From: CAVPTL01 sp963727235
GTDB taxonomy: Bacteria > Actinomycetota > Thermoleophilia > Gaiellales > JAICJC01
Length of the DNA: 64,000 bases
Direction of reading: 5' to 3'
NCBI GenBank assembly: GCA_963727235.1
Contig: CAVSFZ010000002.1
Location: 22,598 to 86,597, forward strand
Shown: positions 56,165-64,000 of the stretch, piece after piece
Numbering within the stretch: the stretch's first letter is position 1
Layout of the letters: every line of letters begins with the position of its first letter
Translations under genes and position numbers: made by a program
The notes under the pieces: generated by a model
What the model was told of the DNA's origin: nothing
The model's input: only the letters and a program-made list of their open reading frames with translations
The model's database searches: none

Positions 56165-58645
56165 ATGGGGAAGACTTTGATCATCGCAGAGAAGCCGTCG
56201 GTCGGTCAGGACTATTCCAAGGCGCTGGGCGGTTCCTTCCAAAAGCACGAGGGCTACCTCGAATCCAGCGACCAGATCGTGTCCTGGGCGATCGGCCACC
56301 TGGTCGAGCTGGCCGAGCCCGAGGACTACGACGCGGCACTCAAGCGCTGGTCGATCAAGACCCTGCCCGTGCTGCCGGAGCAGTTCAAGCTGCGCCCCGA
56401 GTCGCGCGGCCGCAAGCAGTTTGACGTGATCAAGCGGCTGCTCAAGCGCGACGACGTGGACGCGGTGATCAACGGCTGCGACGCCGGACGCGAGGGTGAG
56501 CTGATCTTCGCCTACATCTACGACCAGTCCAAGTCGAAGAAGCCGGTTCAGCGACTGTGGGTCAACTCGATGACCAAGTCGGCGATCCGCGACGCCTTCG
56601 AGCACCTGCGGCCGGGCGAGGAGATGGCAAACCTCGAGGCCGCTGCCCGCTCCCGCTCCGAAGCCGACTGGCTGGTCGGCATGAACGCCACCCGCGCGGC
56701 CACCGTCAGGGGACGGGCGCTGGGCGGGGTCGTATCGCTGGGCCGTGTGCAGACGCCCACGCTGGCGTTGATCGTCAAGCGCGACCTCGAGATCGACGCC
56801 TTCGAGCCCGAGACCTACTTCCAGATCGACGCCAAGTTTGCACTCTCCGGCGACCGCGGCTATCGCGGACGCTGGTTCGAGGGCAAGGCCGATCGCACGC
56901 CCGAGCGCGAACGTGCCGACGCGGTCGCAGCGGCGGCTTCGGGCAAGCCCGCCACGGTCGAGACGGTCAAGCGCACCGAGCGCAAGACCCGGCCCCCGCT
57001 CCTGTACGACCTGACCACGCTCCAGCGCGACGCCAACAGCCGCCACGGCATCTCCGCGTCGCGGACACTGCAAGCTGCACAGCGGCTGTACGAGGGCTCG
57101 AGCGCCGGGGCGCTGCTCACCTACCCGCGTACCCGATCCCAGTTCCTCACCAGTGACATGGTCGGCCAGCTCAAGACGATCGCCGCCAACCTGGGGAAGA
57201 TGCCGGTGCACCGCAAGGCCGCCGAGTATGTGTCCGGGTTGGACGTGCTGCCGCTGGCGCGGGTCGTGAACGACGCCAAGGTCGACGACCACCACGCCAT
57301 CATCCCCACCGGCGAGATGGCCACCAAGGAGCTTTCCGGTGACGACGCCCGCATCTATGACCTGGTGGTGCGCCGCTACCTGGCGGTGTTCCATCCCGAG
57401 GCCGTGTTCGAGGACACCGACGTGGTCACCGAGGCCGGCGGCGAGCGCTTCCGCACCAAGGGGCGGCGGCTGGTGGTGGCCGGCTGGCGCGCCGCTGCAT
57501 TCGGTGAGCAGGCCGCGGCCGAGGAGCCGCCCCCCGCAGACGACGAGGACGGGCCCCAGATCCTGCCCAAGATCGACCAGGGCGAGACCGGCACCTGCAC
57601 CGCCGCCGAGGTGCTGGAGAAGCAGACCAAGCCGCCGCCGCGCTACTCGGAGGCGTCGCTTCTGCGCGACATGGAGACGGCCGGGCGCCAGATCGAGGAC
57701 GAAGAGGTGCGCGAGGCCATGAAGGAGGCCGGCCTGGGCACCCCGGCCACGCGCGCCGAGACGATCGAGAAGCTGATCCGGGTCGACTACGTCGAACGGC
57801 TCGGCCGGCAGCTGCGCGCCACCTCCAAGGGGCGCCAGGTGATCGGCCTGCTGAAGCAGCACGCCCTGACCTCGGCCGAGCTGACCGGGACGTGGGAGAA
57901 GCGCCTGTCCCAGATCGAGCGCGGCACCGAGCAGCGGGAAGCGTTCATGACCGACATCCGCAGCTTCACCACCGACATCGTCGAGTACTTCCGGGAGCTG
58001 ACCGCGGATGAGGTGCGCGCCCAGCGCGCCGAGATCGGGCCGTGCCCCAACGGGGACGGCATCATCCGCGAGAACCGTGCCGCCTACGGCTGCTCGTCGT
58101 GGCAGAGCAAGGAGGAGCCGGGCTGCGGGTTTGTGATCTGGAAGTCGCAGAAGGGCCGCTCGATCTCGCCCAGCGAGGCCAAGGATCTGCTCGAGAACGG
58201 CCAGACCGAGCTGCTGGACGGGTTCAAGACGCGCCCCAGCCGCGCCCGGCTGGTGCTGGTCGAGGGAAAGGTGCAGCTGATCGCCGAGGACGGCACCCGA
58301 CTGGACGCTCCCGCCGGGCCGCGCGAGACGATCGCGCAGTGCCCCAAGTGCGACGGCGAGATCCGTGAGAACTCCCGCGCCTACGGCTGCTCGTCGTGGA
58401 AGAGCCGCAAGGAGCCGGGCTGTGGATTTGTGATCTGGAAGTCGACCAAGGGCCGCCAGATCACCGTCGACGAGGCCCGTCAGGTGATCGAGGCCGGCAA
58501 GACCGACTGGATGGACTTCAAGGATCGCAAGGGCCCGTTCCGTGGCCGTTTGGTGCTCCAAGAGGACAAGACGGTGGCAGTCGAGCGTGAGGATCAGGGC
58601 GAAGGCACCGAGGCCGCTTCGGATGAGGTGACGAAGGCGGCCTGA
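56165..58645 (+). CDS. Type IA DNA topoisomerase, TopB (topoisomerase III)-like
   Basis: An 826-residue type IA topoisomerase. Toprim motifs LIIAEKPSVGQDYSKALGG and GCDAGREGELIF; catalytic Tyr in LLTYPRTRSQFL near 319; VDDHHAIIPTG further on. After ~615 come two copies of a cysteine-rich repeat ending AYGCSSW...PGCGFVIWKS. The second begins CPKC; the first begins CPNG and has lost one Cys. Sequence style fits TopB rather than TopA although topA is what usually neighbours tmk/holB in actinobacteria. TACCCT lies about 11 nt before the ATG. Confidence 0.9.
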   Translation: MGKTLIIAEKPSVGQDYSKALGGSFQKHEGYLESSDQIVSWAIGHLVELAEPEDYDAALKRWSIKTLPVLPEQFKLRPESRGRKQFDVIKRLLKRDDVDAVINGCDAGREGELIFAYIYDQSKSKKPVQRLWVNSMTKSAIRDAFEHLRPGEEMANLEAAARSRSEADWLVGMNATRAATVRGRALGGVVSLGRVQTPTLALIVKRDLEIDAFEPETYFQIDAKFALSGDRGYRGRWFEGKADRTPERERADAVAAAASGKPATVETVKRTERKTRPPLLYDLTTLQRDANSRHGISASRTLQAAQRLYEGSSAGALLTYPRTRSQFLTSDMVGQLKTIAANLGKMPVHRKAAEYVSGLDVLPLARVVNDAKVDDHHAIIPTGEMATKELSGDDARIYDLVVRRYLAVFHPEAVFEDTDVVTEAGGERFRTKGRRLVVAGWRAAAFGEQAAAEEPPPADDEDGPQILPKIDQGETGTCTAAEVLEKQTKPPPRYSEASLLRDMETAGRQIEDEEVREAMKEAGLGTPATRAETIEKLIRVDYVERLGRQLRATSKGRQVIGLLKQHALTSAELTGTWEKRLSQIERGTEQREAFMTDIRSFTTDIVEYFRELTADEVRAQRAEIGPCPNGDGIIRENRAAYGCSSWQSKEEPGCGFVIWKSQKGRSISPSEAKDLLENGQTELLDGFKTRPSRARLVLVEGKVQLIAEDGTRLDAPAGPRETIAQCPKCDGEIRENSRAYGCSSWKSRKEPGCGFVIWKSTKGRQITVDEARQVIEAGKTDWMDFKDRKGPFRGRLVLQEDKTVAVEREDQGEGTEAASDEVTKAA

Positions 58646-58686
58646 TCGGGGTAGGGTTGTGGCGTCAGCTAGACGGAGGAACCACC

Positions 58687-59049
58687 ATGCCATCAGCCAC
58701 CGAACTGCAGTCCTGGCACGAACGCGACGTGCTGGACTCAAACGGCGAGCACGTCGGGAAGCTCGACGGGGTCTATAACAACGATGCCACCGGCAACGCC
58801 GAGTTCGTACTCGTGCGCGAGGGCATTCTGGGTAACCACCTCCATTTCGTACCCACCGCGGGTGCCGAGATGGTGGGCGAGGACATCAAGGTCGGCTTCG
58901 ACAAGCACACGGTGCTGGACGCCCCCAAGATCAAGGTGGGCGAGCATCTGACCGAGGACGAGGAGCACCGCCTGTACGACCACTACGGCGTCTCGAAGCC
59001 CGAAGGCGGTGTGAGCATCACCCGGGTGGTGGTGATCGACCTCGAGTAG
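58687..59049 (+). CDS. PRC-barrel domain protein
   Basis: 120 residues. WHERDVLDSNGEHVGKLDGVY, AEFVLVREGILG and HFVPTAGAEMVGEDIKVGF have the pattern of PRC-barrel proteins, which bind RNA-maturation, photosynthetic or stress partners in different bacteria. GGAGGAA ribosome site ends 8 nt before the ATG, and TAGGGT lies further upstream, so this gene has a ~30-nt leader. Function unknown. Confidence 0.82.
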   Translation: MPSATELQSWHERDVLDSNGEHVGKLDGVYNNDATGNAEFVLVREGILGNHLHFVPTAGAEMVGEDIKVGFDKHTVLDAPKIKVGEHLTEDEEHRLYDHYGVSKPEGGVSITRVVVIDLE

Positions 59050-59071
59050 CCGGGTTATCCTGAGTCCGGCC

Positions 59072-59995
59072 ATGCCCATTCGCGCAATCGTCACCGGCGG
59101 AGCCGGCTTCATCGGCTCGCACGTCGCAGATGGGCTCTTGGCCCGCGGCGACGAGGTGACGGTGCTCGACAATCTCGCAAGCGGCCGCCGCGAGCGCGTG
59201 CCCGCGGGGGCGGTGCTGCGCGAGGTCGACATCCGCGACCGCGACGAGGTGCGGGCGGTGTTCGACGAGGTGCGTCCGCGGGCCGTGTTCCACCTCGCGG
59301 CGCAGGCCGACGTGCGCGTGTCGGTCGACGATCCGGTGCTTGACGCCGGCGTGAACGTTGTGGGCACGATCGAGATCCTCGAGGCCGCCCGCGCCCACGA
59401 CGCGCGGGTGGTGTTTTCGTCCACCGGCGGAGCGATCTACGGCGAGGTCGACACGATCCCCTCGCCCGAGTCGACGCCGTCCGCGGCGATGGCGCCGTAC
59501 GGAATCTCCAAGTACTGCGCCGAGCAGTACCTGCTGCTCAGCAATCGGCTGTACGGGACTCAGCATGTGATCCTGCGCTACGGCAACGTGTTCGGGCCGC
59601 GCCAGGACCCGCACGGCGAGGCCGGCGTGGTCGCGATCTTCTTCGGGCGGCTGCTGGAGGGCGTGCCGCCGGTGATCTTCGGCGACGGCTCGCAGACACG
59701 GGACTACGTGGCGGTACCCGACGTGGTGCGGGCCAACCTGGCGGCGCTCGACTACCGCGGGCCCGAGACGACCTTCAACATCGGCACCCAGACCGAGACC
59801 AGCGTGGTCGATCTGCTGGCTGCCTGCCAGGCCGCGGCCGGCACCAGCGTGGAGCCGCAGCTCGCACCGGCACGGCTGGGCGAGCTGGATCGCAGCTGCC
59901 TGGACTGCACGCGGGCGGCGGGCGAGCTGGGCTGGCAGCCGGAGACGTCTCTGGCCACGGGGCTCGCGCAGACGCTCGAGTCGCTGCGGCCGTGA
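59072..59995 (+). CDS. NAD-dependent nucleotide-sugar epimerase (GalE-like extended SDR)
   Basis: 307 residues. VTGGAGFIGSHVADGLL binds NAD; LDNLASGRRE; HLAAQADVRVSVDDP; catalytic YGISKYCAEQY; RYGNVFGPRQDP; and GDGSQTRDYVAVPDVV. This set is typical of UDP-glucose 4-epimerases and relatives. It is coupled to a polysaccharide deacetylase by a GTGA overlap, which suggests a role in cell-surface carbohydrate. Confidence 0.9.
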   Translation: MPIRAIVTGGAGFIGSHVADGLLARGDEVTVLDNLASGRRERVPAGAVLREVDIRDRDEVRAVFDEVRPRAVFHLAAQADVRVSVDDPVLDAGVNVVGTIEILEAARAHDARVVFSSTGGAIYGEVDTIPSPESTPSAAMAPYGISKYCAEQYLLLSNRLYGTQHVILRYGNVFGPRQDPHGEAGVVAIFFGRLLEGVPPVIFGDGSQTRDYVAVPDVVRANLAALDYRGPETTFNIGTQTETSVVDLLAACQAAAGTSVEPQLAPARLGELDRSCLDCTRAAGELGWQPETSLATGLAQTLESLRP

Positions 59996-60609
59996 GTGTC
60001 GTCAGCCACCGGCCCGAGCTGACCGAGAAGCTGATCGCAGTGACCTTCGACGACGGCCCGTCGCGGCAAACTCCCGCGATCCTGGATGTGCTGGCCGAGC
60101 ACGACGCCCTCGCAACCTTCTTCGTGCTGGGTGAGCGGGTGGAGGGCAAGGAGGATGTGCTGGGGAGGATCATGGCCGAGGGCCACGAGGTGGGAAACCA
60201 CACCTACAGCCACCCCCACGCGCTCAACCTCGACGACGGCGAGCTGGAGCACGACATCGGCCGCTGCCAGCGGGTGCTGGCGGCTGCCGAGCCGGTGGTG
60301 ATGCGACCGCCCTACGGCGAGGATCCGGTGCGCGTCGCGCGCCTGGCCGCCCGCCGGGGACTGCCGACCACGGCGCTTTGGTCGATCGACCCCAAGGACT
60401 TCCTGGAGCGCGACCCGGCTGCCATCGCCCGGGTGATGGAGACCGAGGCGGCTCCCGGCGCGATCATCGATCTGCACGACGGCTGGCCGCGGGTGACATC
60501 GACCGAGCGCGACCGCATGCCGACCATCGAGGCGCTGCGGCTGGCGCTTCCGCGGCTGGCGGACGAGGGCTATCGGTTCGTCACGGTGTCGCAGCTCTTG
60601 GCCGCGTAA
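59992..60609 (+). CDS. Polysaccharide deacetylase (NodB homology domain)
   Basis: 205 residues, essentially only the NodB domain. Motif 1 VTFDDGPS (catalytic Asp and metal Asp), motif 2 HTYSHPH (metal histidines), motif 3 RPPYGE, motif 4 around LWSIDPKDF and motif 5 IIDLHDG. No signal peptide is seen, so it is either cytoplasmic or exported in another way. GTG start overlaps the epimerase stop. Confidence 0.9.
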   Translation: MSVVSHRPELTEKLIAVTFDDGPSRQTPAILDVLAEHDALATFFVLGERVEGKEDVLGRIMAEGHEVGNHTYSHPHALNLDDGELEHDIGRCQRVLAAAEPVVMRPPYGEDPVRVARLAARRGLPTTALWSIDPKDFLERDPAAIARVMETEAAPGAIIDLHDGWPRVTSTERDRMPTIEALRLALPRLADEGYRFVTVSQLLAA

Positions 60610-60680
60610 ACCGCCTGTTTACAGGCCTTGTGGCGTCCGTCCGACGCGGTGTGCAAAATACCTACCCCGCCTGCTTCAAG

Positions 60681-60727
60681 CACTAGATGTTGTGCCCGAG
60701 GCAGGGGAGAGCCACGAGATGTTGAAG
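60681..60727 (+). promoter_or_regulatory. Two candidate NrdR boxes upstream of nrdR-nrdJ
   Basis: Box 1 CACTAGATGTTGTG at 60681-60694 is a near-palindrome like known NrdR boxes. Box 2 CACGAGATGTTGAAG at 60713-60727 shares the CAC-AGATGTTG core. Their starts are 32 bp apart, three helical turns, as is usual for paired NrdR boxes. Box 2 touches the nrdR ribosome site. Confidence 0.65.
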
Positions 60728-60735
60728 GATGCACT

Positions 60736-61227
60736 GTGAACTGCCCATTCTGTGAACACGGCGAAACCAAGGTTGTGGACAGCCGCGTGGCGGGCAAGGG
60801 TGCGATCCGGCGGCGGCGCGAATGCCTGATCTGCTCCCAGCGGTTCACAACCTTCGAGCGGGTGGAGCAGACCCCGCTGCACGTGGTCAAGCGAGACGGT
60901 TCGCGGCAGCCGTTTGACCGCACCAAGCTGCTGGCCGGCCTCACCCGCGCGTGCGTGAAGCGGCCGGTGTCGCTCGAGCAGATCGAGCGGGCGGCGGTCA
61001 CGATCGAGGCGGGATTGCGCAACGGAGTCGGCGACGAGATCGAGGCCGCCCGGATCGGCGAGGAGGCGCTGCGGGTGCTGCGCGACCTCGACCGGGTGGC
61101 GTACGTGCGGTTCGCCTCGGTGTATCGAGACTTTCAGGACGTGGACGAGTTCAAGCGCGAATTGGCGAAGCTCGAAGGCCGCAAAAAGCGGCCGGCCCGA
61201 GTGGCTAAACGAACAGGTGTTCGGTAA
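60736..61227 (+). CDS. nrdR: Transcriptional repressor NrdR
   Basis: 163 residues. N-terminal zinc ribbon CPFC...CLIC with the conserved VDSR and RRRREC, then an ATP-cone (VVKRDGSRQPFDRTKLLAGL) that senses ATP/dATP. NrdR represses ribonucleotide reductase genes. The GTG start fits both the CPFC motif position and a GAAGGA ribosome site. It directly precedes nrdJ, and two NrdR-box-like sites lie upstream, so autoregulation is expected. Confidence 0.95.
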   Translation: MNCPFCEHGETKVVDSRVAGKGAIRRRRECLICSQRFTTFERVEQTPLHVVKRDGSRQPFDRTKLLAGLTRACVKRPVSLEQIERAAVTIEAGLRNGVGDEIEAARIGEEALRVLRDLDRVAYVRFASVYRDFQDVDEFKRELAKLEGRKKRPARVAKRTGVR

Positions 61228-61254
61228 ACTCCATACCGACGAAAGGGCGGAAAC

Positions 61255-64000
<2,746 letters not shown>

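Noticed and set aside
56030..58741. Long minus-strand open frame of 903 codons opposite the topoisomerase
   Set aside because: High-GC shadow; the topoisomerase motifs on the plus strand are clear.
60628..60735. nrdR start upstream of 60736
   Set aside because: The zinc-ribbon motif begins right after the GTG at 60736, and the upstream part holds the NrdR-box-like sites and ribosome site.

Overview
The window is high-GC, densely packed bacterial chromosome. A class II (B12-dependent) ribonucleotide reductase next to nrdR, many flavin-dependent luciferase-like oxidoreductases, an adrenodoxin-reductase-type FprA, a form II CO-dehydrogenase-like molybdoenzyme, frequent GTG starts, ATGA/GTGA gene overlaps and apparently leaderless promoters all fit an Actinomycetota member, perhaps a deep lineage such as Thermoleophilia. 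The lineage is an inference from gene style; no rRNA gene is present to test it.

Layout. 0-6 kb: end of an aldose 1-epimerase, then a reverse-strand operon (enoyl-CoA hydratase, a trimethylamine-dehydrogenase-like enzyme fused to an ETF-alpha FAD domain, a disulfide-oxidoreductase-like flavoprotein) and a secreted RTX-repeat protein. 6-11 kb: an S9 peptidase, a beta-rich protein and FtsH. 11-15 kb: coxSLM-like molybdenum hydroxylase. 15-19 kb: a TetR-MFS pair with two candidate operators, then a cNMP/CBS/DUF294 protein with a DEDDh exonuclease. 19-24 kb: a frameshifted secreted amidase, exonuclease III, a GlcD-type oxidase and a MurI-like protein without catalytic residues. 24-29 kb: a GcvT-family protein with an extra N-terminal domain, a toxin-antitoxin pair, a choline-oxidase-like GMC enzyme and a hydrolase. 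29-36 kb: a P450 / Rieske ferredoxin / FprA reductase / MFS / secreted protein / LLM operon and a membrane phosphoesterase.

37.3-49.1 kb looks like a genomic island. It has lower GC and different codon use by eye, paralogous lipoproteins, a two-component system with a lipoprotein, small paralogous proteins, pseudogenes and gene fragments. It starts inside a truncated LLM oxidoreductase and ends at a tRNA-Thr(CGU) gene. An imperfect ~266-bp direct repeat of the tRNA-proximal sequence bounds its right half. The most notable island gene is a MOSC / ferredoxin-reductase / 2Fe-2S fusion coupled to an AlkA-like glycosylase.

49-64 kb returns to housekeeping style: an LLM oxidoreductase, an SDR, an MFS carrier, a class II aldolase, then psp1-holB-tmk, a type IA topoisomerase, a PRC-barrel protein, a sugar epimerase, a polysaccharide deacetylase, and nrdR-nrdJ behind two candidate NrdR boxes.

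Across the window a family of seven near-perfect palindromes (core GGTGCC-CAG/CTG-GGCACC) sits between genes. The stem arms differ between copies in a compensatory way, and several copies supply the stop codons of the flanking genes. Three genes (the amidase, one lipoprotein, nrdJ) each carry one frameshift that a single homopolymer base would repair. These may be consensus errors rather than biology.
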